64,000 nucleotides of DNA, from the NCBI GenBank assembly GCA_037976565.1, contig CP137674.1, forward strand, positions 34,502,618 through 34,566,617. Direction: 5' to 3'. Source of the stretch: Mesocentrotus franciscanus. Lineage: Eukaryota > Echinodermata > Echinoidea > Camarodonta > Strongylocentrotidae. Positions 32,501 to 39,736 of this stretch are shown piece by piece; positions within the stretch are counted from its first letter, which is position 1, and the number at the start of each line of letters is the position of its first letter. A program made the translations under genes and the position numbers. The notes beneath the pieces are model-generated. The model was given only the letters and a program-made list of their open reading frames with translations, did no database searches and was not told where the DNA came from.

Positions 32501-34657
32501 TTTAATTAATAGCTGTTTTGACGTTAATATATTCCAGATGCCGGGAATGATTGATATTAATTTTAATACATTTTTAAAAATGTCATCCCCTTTTCATCCC
32601 TCTTTTCTTCAGGTTCGAGTTTTGAATGGAGCAGGACCCGGTGAATGGTCACCTTTAATGACTTCCCCATTGCCGGGTAAAAAAAAAAATTATGATACAA
32701 AATATGAAATGGTCATAATGCGCCTCTTGGTTTGTTACATACAAAGATTTATTTACAAATATAAAAACCTTGCCCTAAATTTGTAGACATGTAGCTTATA
32801 TTAGAATAGCTGTGATACAGACATATATACAGGGGCGGATCCAGCCGGCAGCAAGGGAGGGGCCAGAGAGGGGGCCCAATTCGTGAGAAAATATTTAGCG
32901 GCGAGTCAGCCAGCCGGCGAATAAGCGGGGTGGTAAGGAGCACTTTTTTGCCCAATTCGTGAGAAAATATTTAGCGGCGAATCAGCCAGCCGGTGAATAA
33001 GCGGGGGGGGGGTGGATAGTGACCACTATTAAAAAAAAAATTAAAGGTAAAATTAACCTGTTTTTACCTGTTTTTTGCCAGTGGAGGGGGCCCGGGCCCC
33101 CCGCCTTCTGGATCCGCCACTGCATACATATACAATAAAGGTAAAAGGTTCTTTATTTGTAGCAGGCCAGGGACGCCGATTGGAGGTAGAAGGGACCACC
33201 CAATGTTCACGTAAGTTGTTATTGCTTAATATGCTCTGAGATCAGAATTATGAACCTTCGGGGTAACGAACCTTCGGAATTATGCACATTTGGGGTTTGC
33301 ACCTTTGGATAACGGTGAATGGTGTTGGTTCTATTGAATGGTCAACAACAAAACTGGTATAAGCTGTAGGTAAGCTGATATAATAATTATTTTTTCAGTA
33401 ATTTTTTTGTCGTTTATAATAATTTCCACTACTGCTTGATGGTAAGGTTGTCATATTTGTGTTTTTATGTTTTAACATATCCTCTTCTAAATTTCCTGAT
33501 GTATCCTTTCGAATATTTACTTGTTTGTTGTTTCTATTATCTTGTATTATTCCAGGTGATGAGTCAAGATACTCTCTTAGAGCTCTACTTCTTACTGGTC
33601 TCATCCCATCGATTATTCTTATCTGTGTTATCTGTATCATCCTAATTGTGGGTTTTTTCAGAAGGTATGAACATGTTTGCTTCTCATCAGCTTTCATTGC
33701 AAATAGTTTCCAGATACCCTTAACATGCTCAAATTTGTTGGGCTACTGTACTGGTTTTCAAAGTAAATCTCTAATTATTTAGTGGAAATTTATTACACCC
33801 ATCTGACTACTAGCAGTCAAGTTTTAAGTGCTTTTCAGAGTAATCTCGTTTGGTTGATTCTTCTTCCTCTGTTGTATAACACGGACAATATTCTAGATTA
33901 TTAAGCAGCAGGCCACTATTCAAACACAGATGTGCCCTTGTGGAAAAGAGTATTATACATGTAATTGACAAATTCCTCCACTCCCCCTGCCTTAAACAAC
34001 TACTACATCTTCATTCTGAAAATGTGTAAATTTATCTGCTTTATTATGACGCGTATTATTATAACTGCGTTATCAGATAATTTGTTTTTCAATAGTCCTC
34101 AAGGTAATCAGCTTTAGTTATCTTGGCCATTATCTTTAGCGAGAGCCTACTATCATCTGATCATGGAGTCAGACTGACAGTTATGCTCCGTATAATGTAT
34201 ACTACTATTTAATTTAACACGACCCTGGATCTATAATCATGTTTAATAAAATAAATCGTAGACCTCAGAAATAGCTCCTTTGTTAAACACGGTTTTGCAC
34301 AAAAGCTAGCTTATATGAGCCCAGCTTCGGGTTTAAATTTTAGTAGAATACGGGCATAGGCCTATGTTTATTTTGCTTAACTATACACTTGTAGTTCATT
34401 GTTACTCCACGTTATCATAACACAGACGACAACCTGATAAAGGAGAGAATGAAAAGAACACATATCATGATACGCAATCGCCAGAAACTGCTAATACCTA
34501 TCAGGATCTGTATGAACGAGTGAGCAATGATGGCACTGCTTATCAAGAACTTGAATTAACATCGGTACAACAGGGTGATACAAATTATATCAATATCGAA
34601 GAGGGTCCTCGAGGAAGGAAGAATATTTTGAAATCGATTGAGAATGCTGACTGCTAA
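20543..34657 (+). CDS. Copy 1: kinase-less Tie-like receptor, complete gene model
   Basis: Sixteen exons join in phase to 924 codons plus stop: 20543-20594, 20991-21329, 22149-22436, 23462-23599, 24276-24431, 25361-25498, 26367-26402, 27419-27712, 28374-28688, 29502-29575, 30340-30598, 31423-31655, 32613-32676, 33163-33210, 33556-33664, 34426-34657. All have AG acceptors and GT donors. Domains by residue: signal peptide 1-18, Ig1 19-130, Ig2 131-226, EGF1-3 227-370, partial EGF 371-382, Ig3 383-480, FN3 481-795, linker 796-811, transmembrane about 819-843, tail 844-924. This order and the EGF2 motif VPDPYGCSC are those of the Tie/TEK ectodomain. Vertebrate Tie then has a tyrosine kinase of over 300 residues, but here the tail ends after about 78 residues with tyrosine motifs instead. 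Likely a type I membrane receptor at the cell surface; ligand unknown. Transcripts would confirm the joins. Confidence 0.85.
20595..20990 (+). other. Copy 1 intron 1
   Basis: 396 bases. Copy 2 has the same length and I could find only one differing base (gaatgacgg against gaatggcgg). This near identity makes the divergence of the next exon stand out. Confidence 0.85.
20991..21329 (+). CDS. Copy 1 exon 2: first Ig-like domain
   Basis: Encodes about 113 residues with an Ig-type pattern: Cys in FFECYRSS, a strand RYVYVYNDIN, and TTDHRSYGAFYCAA, the D-x-x-x-Y-x-x-x-Y-C signature around the second Cys. Phase 1 at both ends, so the exon is a shuffling-competent module. The stretch from PYLNADV to SQAYRIN differs strongly from copy 2 (point changes plus two indels), whereas its first 25 and last 35 residues are the same. 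Confidence 0.8.
22149..22436 (+). CDS. Copy 1 exon 3: second Ig-like domain
   Basis: Encodes about 96 residues (AKFVPTSGRFSKTV start, GLLRLIVRG end), phase 1 at both ends. The fold resembles an Ig/Tie N-terminal module but lacks the usual Cys pair, so the Ig call rests on position and on the strand pattern GVYELH-x-LRLIV. Compared with copy 2, 15 codons differ and all change the residue. Confidence 0.7.
22437..23461 (+). other. Copy 1 intron 3
   Basis: Non-coding. Includes a repetitive gaattgaattgag tract (about 23,089-23,135) shared with copies 0 and 2, and a G-run near 23,406. Unit B carries a 0.5-kb insertion in this intron (48,045-48,560) absent here. Confidence 0.7.
23462..23599 (+). 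CDS. Copy 1 exon 4: EGF-like module 1
   Basis: ACPAGRYDVSSGC, CPSCYNGGICHD, CICPPGFQGNGCE: eight cysteines in laminin/Tie-type EGF spacing. Phase 1 at both ends, donor GTAAGA. About 46 residues, matching Tie EGF1 in length and in the GRY/GRF start. Confidence 0.85.
24008..24065 (+). pseudogene. Fossil fragment of an EGF2 exon within intron 4
   Basis: The stretch from ttgcggtttaaatcgc to gtgattat aligns without gaps to the first 48 or so bases of exon 5 (gtgcggtggaaatcgc to gtgactac), about three quarters identical by eye. It would read C-G-x-N-R, then CDY, but lacks the acceptor and later cysteines. Unit B has lost most of it by a deletion of about 110 bases. Confidence 0.55.
24276..24431 (+). 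CDS. Copy 1 exon 5: EGF-like module 2 with Tie signature
   Basis: ACGGNRYGRNCEYRCDYE, then CSGLQVCVPDPYGCSC and GYKGLDC. The string PDPYGCSC and the preceding CxGL are hallmarks of the second EGF module of vertebrate Tie1/TEK. This is the strongest evidence for Tie ancestry in the window. Phase 1 at both ends. Confidence 0.9.
24432..25360 (+). other. Copy 1 intron 5 (not shared with copy 2)
   Basis: Contains pyrimidine-rich and AT-rich sequence. Beyond about 24,510 it shows no similarity to intron 5 of copy 2 (49,999-51,048), in contrast to the near identity of introns elsewhere. No gene seen. Confidence 0.7.
25361..25498 (+). CDS. Copy 1 exon 6: EGF-like module 3
   Basis: VCDQGEFGASCTETCHC, GECDRFTGVC, CEPGWTGTNCQG: EGF module with Tie-like EFGASC and CDRFTG strings. 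Acceptor TATCAG, donor GTCAGT, phase 1 at both ends. Confidence 0.85.
26367..26402 (+). CDS. Copy 1 exon 7: short EGF linker exon
   Basis: 36 bases, ECMIGRYGPNCE, the GRYGPNC start of another EGF module that is not completed. Acceptor TTACAG, donor GTAAGT, phase 1 at both ends. Conserved in copy 2 although the flanking introns are unrelated, which supports function. Confidence 0.75.
26403..27418 (+). other. Copy 1 intron 7
   Basis: Mostly unlike intron 7 of copy 2. Similarity returns only in the last 45 bases before exon 8. Contains a perfect 18-bp palindrome pair tacgaaccaacaaattc / gaatttgttggttcatgta near 26,460-26,500. No gene seen. Confidence 0.6.
27419..27712 (+). CDS. Copy 1 exon 8: third Ig-like domain
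   Basis: 98 residues; FTVEYEKTNKGQ, YFCCPENG (first Cys), VNLYRKFGSE, VGEIFYCALSD (second Cys, Y-C motif). It lies between EGF and FN3 as Ig3 does in Tie. Phase 1 at both ends. Copy 2 differs at about a quarter of residues and has a frameshift. Confidence 0.8.
28374..28688 (+). CDS. Copy 1 exon 9: FN3 domain 1
   Basis: About 105 residues: LPSAPVVSGATNESITLMWD (A/B strands with core Trp), YRVYYRLNDP, GLSPDTDYVFGVAAF (the L-x-P-x-T-x-Y FN3 motif). Phase 1 at both ends. A patch of about 30 residues (DMGDPPLD to DGQAP) differs heavily from copy 2 although the rest of the exon and its introns are near identical. Confidence 0.85.
29502..29575 (+). CDS. Copy 1 exon 10: FN3 domain 2, first part
   Basis: PPSEAPSSVNVAKGTRPGE and ILVSWE with the FN3 core Trp. 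Ends in phase 0 at GAG/GTAGGC, splitting the domain after the B strand, as expected for FN3 genes. Identical in copy 2. Confidence 0.85.
29600..29845 (+). repeat. tRNA-derived SINE in intron 10
   Basis: The head has a B box GGTTCAAGCCC (about 29,649) and the body has CTTGGCAAGACATTTATC, related to the SINE at 10.08 kb. Present identically in unit B (55,510-55,755), so it predates the duplication. Confidence 0.6.
30340..30598 (+). CDS. Copy 1 exon 11: FN3 domain 2, second part
   Basis: NPPSNASNCASGVGGIRIYF, LEPYSQYLIQVVVYN (FN3 E/F strands). Phase 0 in, phase 1 out at ATGC/GTAAGA. Copy 2 has two extra codons near ISKRAADP. Confidence 0.85.
30970..31045. repeat. Hairpin-forming inverted repeat in intron 11
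   Basis: Arms aaaacaatgattcaacaaat and atttgttgaatcattgtttt are perfect complements over 20 bases with about 28 bases between. Same in unit B (about 56,890-56,960). Probably a small MITE core. Confidence 0.75.
31423..31655 (+). CDS. Copy 1 exon 12: FN3 domain 3, first part
   Basis: LAPAPTVTVEATFETVTVLW, D-V-R-GYQLRYTR, DSQFEIE. Phase 1 in, phase 0 out at GAG/GTAAAG. Open throughout here; copy 2 has a one-base deletion in the same exon. Confidence 0.85.
31971..32502. mobile_element. TA-type MITE in intron 12 (about 530 bp)
   Basis: Same element as at 18,151-18,691, in the opposite orientation: ends aaagtagtatgtccc and gggatacactacctt. Also present in unit B (57,888-58,415), so it predates the duplication. 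Confidence 0.7.
32613..32676 (+). CDS. Copy 1 exon 13: FN3 domain 3, last part
   Basis: VRVLNGAGPGEWSPLMTSP, with the N-G-x-G-x-GEWS string that closes FN3 domains. Phase 0 in, phase 1 out at CCGG/GTAAAA. Confidence 0.85.
32830..33122. mobile_element. hAT-like MITE in intron 13
   Basis: The ends CAGGGGCGGATCCAG and CTGGATCCGCCACTG are inverted repeats of the hAT style. The 8-base flanks catatata and catacata differ by one base, as expected for an old 8-bp target duplication. Contains an internal tandem of gtgagaaaatatttagcggcg. Shared by unit B (58,742-59,022). Confidence 0.75.
33163..33210 (+). CDS. Copy 1 exon 14: 48-base duplicated FN3-tail cassette exon
   Basis: Acceptor TTTGTAG and donor GTAAGT enclose 48 bases identical to the 3' end of exon 9 (28,641-28,688), encoding GQGRRLEVEGTTQCS. 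Phase 1 on both sides, so inclusion or skipping keeps the frame (exons 13 and 15 also join in phase). It lies just downstream of the hAT-like MITE. Both units have it. It is included in the 924-codon model; without it the protein has 908 residues. Confidence 0.65.
33556..33664 (+). CDS. Copy 1 exon 15: transmembrane helix
   Basis: DESRYSLR, then a hydrophobic run (LLLTGLIPSIILICVICII and on to LIVGFF) ended by the stop-transfer Arg residues FFRR. Phase 1 in, phase 2 out at AGAAG/GTATGA. The same in copy 2. Confidence 0.9.
33665..34425 (+). other. Copy 1 intron 15
   Basis: Non-coding. Slightly longer than in unit B, which lacks about 45 bases near 33,928. No kinase-type exon was found on either strand. 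Confidence 0.75.
34426..34657 (+). CDS. Copy 1 exon 16: cytoplasmic tail with spaced tyrosine motifs
   Basis: The last 76 residues. Five tyrosines, in contexts TYHD, TYQDL, LYERV, AYQEL and NYINI. YQDL, YQEL and YINI are YxxL/I motifs separated by 10 and 11 residues, within the spacing of ITAMs (YxxL/I-x6-12-YxxL/I). AYQEL also resembles an ITIM half-site. YINI contains YxN, the Grb2-type SH2 docking pattern. A basic cluster GPRGRKN precedes the end ENADC. Phase 2 entry, stop TAA at 34655-34657. Copy 2 differs by one residue (KTY for NTY). Confidence 0.85.
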
Positions 34658-34782
34658 ATCTGTCCGCATTATGAATGACATGGGACGTTGTTCACTTATC
34701 AAAGGAGGCGGAAGAGGGTGTTCTGCTGAGTGTAAATTGAACGTAGGCTCTACCCCTCCTTAAAAATGTAATGTGTGCGAGC

Positions 34783-34788
34783 AATAAA
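34783..34788 (+). terminator. Polyadenylation signal, receptor copy 1
   Basis: AATAAA 126 bases after the stop codon, followed by AT-rich sequence and, further down, T-rich tracts. Unit B has the same at 60,644-60,649. Confidence 0.65.
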
Positions 34789-34789
34789 C

Positions 34790-35312
34790 AAAAACAATAA
34801 CTAGCTTTTATAGATTATTACATATTACATTAAATTCTTATAGATTATTACATATTACATACTAGTTCTTTTATAATATTATTACTAAGGTCAATTTCTT
34901 TCTTTTTCTGCTGATCTTTTTCTTTTTTTCTTTTTTTTTCTTGGGGGGATATGTTAAAAACTTTGACACAATATTGTCACGTTCGTGATTTTTTTTTTAA
35001 TGTGATCATTCATACACATTAAGGTATACAGAATGAGGAACAATATATAAGAAGATTGAGAGACCTTGGTACGGAGCATTCTGCTACTAAAGTTATCTTT
35101 ACTATCATTACTATCATCAAGGACTTTCGCATTACCTGTGTGAACAAAAAAATGACACATTACGTCATCCAGACATGAATTCTGCAAGACATTGCCCCTG
35201 ATGAGTTGAGGTTTTAAAGTCTTTGCGATCGTGTCATGTAAACAGCAGCATCAAAATCTAAGATGTTGTTTTTAGTTTTCATGTGGATAAGGTTATACTC
35301 CATACAGCACAG
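34790..35312. other. Downstream flank of copy 1
   Basis: Contains a tandem of tatagattattacatattacat (about 34,808-34,860) and a pyrimidine tract (34,895-34,942). No gene seen. Confidence 0.5.
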
Positions 35313-35515
35313 CAGGGGCAGATCCAGCCGGCGGCAAGGGAGGAAGGGGCCAGAGAGGGGGCCCAATTCGTGAGAAAATATTAGCGGCGACTCAGCCAGC
35401 CGGTGAATAAGCGGGGGGGTGAGCATTTTTTGTTTTTGCTCAACGGGGGATAGTGACCATTATTTTTGTTTGTACATCCCCTTCCCTGGCAAAAACACCC
35501 CTGGATCCGCCACTG
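35313..35515. mobile_element. hAT-like MITE with perfect 8-bp target duplication
   Basis: The ends CAGGGGCAGATCCAG and CTGGATCCGCCACTG are inverted repeats. The flanks CAGCACAG at 35305-35312 and 35516-35523 are identical 8-mers, the hAT-type target duplication. Same family as 32,830-33,122. Present in unit B at about 61,250-61,460. Confidence 0.85.
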
Positions 35516-35975
35516 CAGCACAGTCAAGAGAATGTATCAAAAATAGTAACTTGCGCTGGTAGTTAACGTCGAAAATGATTAGCATGATTAGTGATGACAG
35601 TTCTTATTTCAATTATATCATTCAAGGGTATTATATAATTTTTGAAGACAATGTAAATGATCTCTTTCATCGATAATTGATATTTGATGATCTTCTGTAC
35701 GTAATGTCAAGATAATTATTGTTAACATGTGTTTAGTAACTTCATGAACATCGATTTGTATATGAGTTAGATGTTGTTTTTTTTTTATAAACATCGTTAT
35801 GATATCAGAATTTGCAATGAAATAAGTATCGCTTTTTGTAGATCGATATTTGCTGTTAAACGTTGAAAACGATGAAATATATATCAATCAGATGCCTTTA
35901 TTTCCGTATTTCTATAAAATCGACTAAATTGAGGACTATCAGAAAGATAGACCATTCACCATACCCGCAGATTAG

Positions 35976-36092
35976 CATTATGAGAACCCAACTTTTGAGT
36001 CGCCTCCTATAAACACCTATGAAAGTTTGAAACGTGTTGAAGACAACACTGCAGACGACGCTAAGGTCAATGTGATGACAAAATCTGAATAA
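35976..36092 (+). CDS. Second tail-type terminal exon, unit A (orphan or alternative)
   Basis: After a possible acceptor GATTAG the frame encodes 38 residues to a stop: HYENPTFESPP, INTYESLKRVEDN, ADDAKVNVM. The pattern TYxxLxxxV-x-(D/N) mirrors the exon 16 tail (TYQDLYERVSND). Entry would be in phase 0, while exon 15 ends in phase 2, so a further exon or a different partner is needed. The AATAAA overlapping the stop could serve as poly(A) signal. In unit B the codon for K in DAKVNV is Tyr (DAYVNV), a YxN motif. Either an alternative 3' exon or a relic of another receptor. Confidence 0.45.
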   Translation, partial: HYENPTFESPPINTYESLKRVEDNTADDAKVNVMTKSE

Positions 36093-36239
36093 ATTAATAC
36101 AATTGGACTTAAACGTCTGTCTACAGAGGTGTATCTAGAATTAAATCAATTAATTCAAAATCTAAAATCAACGCAAAAGGCGCGAACTGTCGGTTAAGCT
36201 TACATTTTGGAAGATTACATACTGTATGACCGGCAATAG

Positions 36240-36497
36240 CCTCCAATGCCAAAAAGGAAAAAAAGACAGGCGAAAAATATGTCACAATTTAATTGGAAAA
36301 TGCATACCTTAAAAAGAAGTATGGGTGTGAAAAATCTGATAAAGATTTGCCAGTTAGGCTATTCTGAAATGTTTTACATTGTGGGATTTGCATCGATATT
36401 GTTGACTGGGATTCTGCTGTGTTCCTTTCTTAGAAGAATCCATATTTCATGCAATATTTCATTTTCATTATTAAACAGGTGGTTTTCAATTATTTAA
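36240..36497 (+). other. Open frame with one hydrophobic helix, unit A
   Basis: Open frame of about 80 codons with a basic start (MPKRKKRQ) and a hydrophobic stretch FYIVGFASILLTGILL followed by FLRR, like a transmembrane exon. It is present in both units, but in unit B a one-base deletion removes the upstream ATG. No splice joins to known exons found. Low-confidence exon candidate. Confidence 0.25.
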
Positions 36498-36815
36498 GTC
36501 TGAATGCGTCTATGCTTTTTGTATTATTATCAACAAAATTGTTTCTTGGAAGCCTCTTTCATATTGTGTAAATTTATTTACAAAAGTTTCTAGAAGTATA
36601 TAGGAGTCCTGTCGAGGCTCATATTATTGTTACCCCACAATATACATGATTACTTTGTACCACCGGTTACTTATGCCCCACCGAACACAATAATACGGTA
36701 TTGGGTCATATTTTTGAAAGTCCTCTTTTTAAATTCGTAACACTACAAGCACGAGCGATTAGATTGACTTCGTCACCTAACATGCCAGTGCTTTCAAAAC
36801 TTTTGAAATGAGGGT

Positions 36816-38702
36816 GTATAAAGAAATCAGTTCAGAGACTGGCGACTAATTGAAGAAATCCGTATAGAGACTGGCAAGTTTTAGAAGAAATCAGTTCAGA
36901 GACTGGCAAGTTATTGAAGAAAACAGTTTAGAGACTGGCAAGTTATATAAGAAATCAGTTTAGAGACTGGCAAGTTATATAAGAAATCAGTTTAGAGAAT
37001 GGCAAGTTATATAAGAAATCAGTTTAGAGACTGGCAATTTATATAAGAAATCAGTTCAGAGACTGGCAAGTTATATAAGAAATCAGTTTAGAGACTGGCA
37101 AGTTATATAAGAAATCAGTTTAGAGACTGACAAGTTATATAAGAAATCGGTTTAGAGACTGGCAAGTTATTGCAGAAATCAGTTCAGAGACTGGCAAGTT
37201 ATAAAAGAAATCAGTTTAGAGACTGGCAAGTTATATAAGAAATCAGTTTAGAGACTGGCAAGTTATATAAGAAATCAGTTTAGAGACTGACAAGTTATAT
37301 AAGAAATCGGTTTAGAGACTGGCAAGTTATTGCAGAAATCAGTTCAGAGACTGGCAAGTTATAAAAGAAATCAGTTTAGAGACTGGCAAGTTATATAAGA
37401 AATCAGTTTAGAGACTGGCAAGTTATATAAGAAATCAGTTTAGAGACTGACAAGTTATATAAGAAATCAGTTTAGAGACTGGCAAGTTATTGCAGAAATC
37501 AGTTCAGAGACTGGCAAGTTATAAAAGAAATCAGTTTAGAGACTGGCAAGTTATATAAGAAATCAGTTTAGAGACTGGCAATTTATATAAGAAATCAGTT
37601 CAGAGACTGACAAGTTATATAAGAAATCGGTTTAGAGACTGGCAAGTTATTGCAGAAATCAGTTCAGAGACTGGCAAGTTATAAAAGAAATCAGTTTAGA
37701 TACTGGCAAGTTATATAAGAAATCAGTTTAGAGACTGGCAAGTTATTGAAGAAAACAGTTTAGAGACTGGCAAGTTATATAAGAAATCAGTTTGGAAAAT
37801 GGCAAGTTATATAAGAAATCAGTTTAGAGACTGGCAAGTTATTTAAGAAATCAGTTTAGAGACTGGCAAGTTATATAAGAAATCAGTTTAGAGACTGGCA
37901 AGTTATTGAAGAAAACAGTTTAGAGACTGGCAAGTTATATAAGAAATCAGTTTAGAGACTGGCAAGTTATATAAGAAAACAGTTTAGAGACTGGCAAGTT
38001 ATTGAAGAAATCAGTTCAGAGACTGGCAAGTTATTGAAGAAAACAGTTTAGAGACTGGCAAGTTATATAAGAAATCAGTTTAGAGACTGGCAAGTTATAT
38101 AAGAAAACAGTTTAGAGACTGGCAAGTTATTGAAGAAAACAGTTTAGAGACTGGCAAGTTATATAAAAAATCAGTTTAGAGACTGGCAAGTTATAAAAGA
38201 AATCAGTTTAGAGACTGGCAAGTTATATAAGAAAACAGTTTAGAGACTGGCAAGTTATATAAGAAAACAGTTTAGAGACTGGCAAGTTATATAAGAAAAC
38301 AGTTTAGAGACTGGCAAGTTATTGAAGAAAACAGTTTAGAGACTGGCAAGTTATATAAGAAATCAGTTTAGAGACTGGCAAGTTATATAAGAAATCAGTT
38401 TAGAGACTGGCAAGTTATATAAGAAAACAGTTTAGAGACTGGCAAGTTATTGAAGAAAACAGTTTAGAGACTGGCAAGTTATATAAGAAAACAGTTTAGA
38501 GACTGGCAAGTTATTGAAGAAAACAGTTTAGAGACTGGCAAGTTATATAAGAAATCAGTTTAGAGACTGGCAAGTTATATAAGAAATCAGTTTAGAGACT
38601 GGCAAGTTATATAAGAAAACAGTTTAGAGACTGGCAAGTTATATAAGAAAACAGTTTAGAGACTGGCAAGTTATATAAGAAAATAGTTCAGAGACTGACA
38701 AG
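36816..38702. repeat. 32-bp minisatellite, unit A (about 59 copies)
   Basis: Tandem 32-bp unit: gttatataagaaatcagttt followed by agagactggcaa. Common variants are gttattgaagaaaac and gttataaaagaaatc. Within it a higher-order repeat of five units (160 bp) recurs: the variant gactgacaag lies at 37,125, 37,285, 37,445 and 37,605. The repeat is not a multiple of three, so it is not coding. Ends in a diverged unit leading into agagggacaagaggg. Confidence 0.95.
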
Positions 38703-38889
38703 AGGGACAAGAGGGAGTGACTAAAATATCTTGTCAGCCTCTGAAATCCTGTGAACACTCTCATTTTATGTACAAATACATATCAGGTAATTTACTAAGA
38801 TTCTTGGTTACTATGTTTACTTTTAATTCATCTGTGCATTCTTACAATACTCGTCAATGTTGTAAGTTTTTATTTTATGTATAACGGTA

Positions 38890-39736
38890 TCTTATCACAA
38901 TTCTGTTTAAAATGTTTAGATTTAAAATGAATGTCGTAATTTATTACCATGCTACAGAAACTGGGACTCTGTCCAAAAGCATTTTGATTTTAAGGGCATC
39001 CCACCGTTTAATATTATGATTATATATCTGTTGTTATTTTGCCTTTGTACTTATAAGTAGTTGCATTTATGGAAGAAAAAAAATATTGAATTCTATTGAA
39101 ATGACTTGAATGAAATCATTTTCTTTCGGTGATTCTTTTGTTTGCGTTGAGATCAAGAACCTATGTTCCAGTATGAATTGATTAACCCATTGACTACTGA
39201 ATTATTTCATACCCATCGGCCTTTATACAGGAGCCACTCGGTTCCAGTAGGCAATGGGTTACTAGGAGGGGAAAAAAGGATGTGGAGGGTGAGGGGTAAA
39301 GGAATAAAAGAGGGGGTGTTGGTCGGGAAGGGGGGGGTGAGATGAGAAAGAAAATGGAGAGAAGAGGAACGAGAAGAAATGAGGATGAAGGAATTGAATT
39401 ATTAAAAATATTGACCTAGAGGAAAAAGCTGCAATTTTAACAAAACAAACTAGTGAAAGTAAGAGAACTGCCTTATCTCACACTTCAACCTTACATTGTG
39501 TACGTTACGGTAACATTTGGTCCTTGTTGGTACAGACAAAAACATTTTCATATATATACCTGTTAATTTATTTTTACTTCTAAAACTGAATGGTATAAAT
39601 ATGCAGGCCTATGGGAATCACAATTTAAATGATATATGATGCTTTATGAAATGACCTCTCCAAAGCTCCTTCGAGCTATCGACCGTAGATCAATCCTACA
39701 TAACTAGGAATATTTAATAAAAGTTTATATTTAAGT
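38890..39736. other. Spacer between units A and B, left part
   Basis: AT-rich, with a purine-rich stretch (about 39,260-39,400). Sequence from about 38,703 to 38,886 still matches the end of unit B. No gene recognised. Confidence 0.5.

Larger units (their letters stand above)
17020..38890. repeat. Segmental duplication unit A
   Basis: Colinear with unit B (about 40,395 to the window end). The offset grows from about 23.4 kb at the left to about 25.9 kb in the middle because of insertions in B. It contains in order a minus-strand lectin pseudogene, a plus-strand Tie-like receptor gene and a 32-bp minisatellite. Many kilobases match almost base for base (for example 20,500-22,700 and 28,300-34,900), so the duplication or its homogenisation is recent. 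Confidence 0.9.

Noticed and set aside
36816..38702. CRISPR-like array of regularly spaced repeats
   Set aside because: The 32-bp units abut directly with no unique spacers and the genome is eukaryotic; it is a minisatellite.
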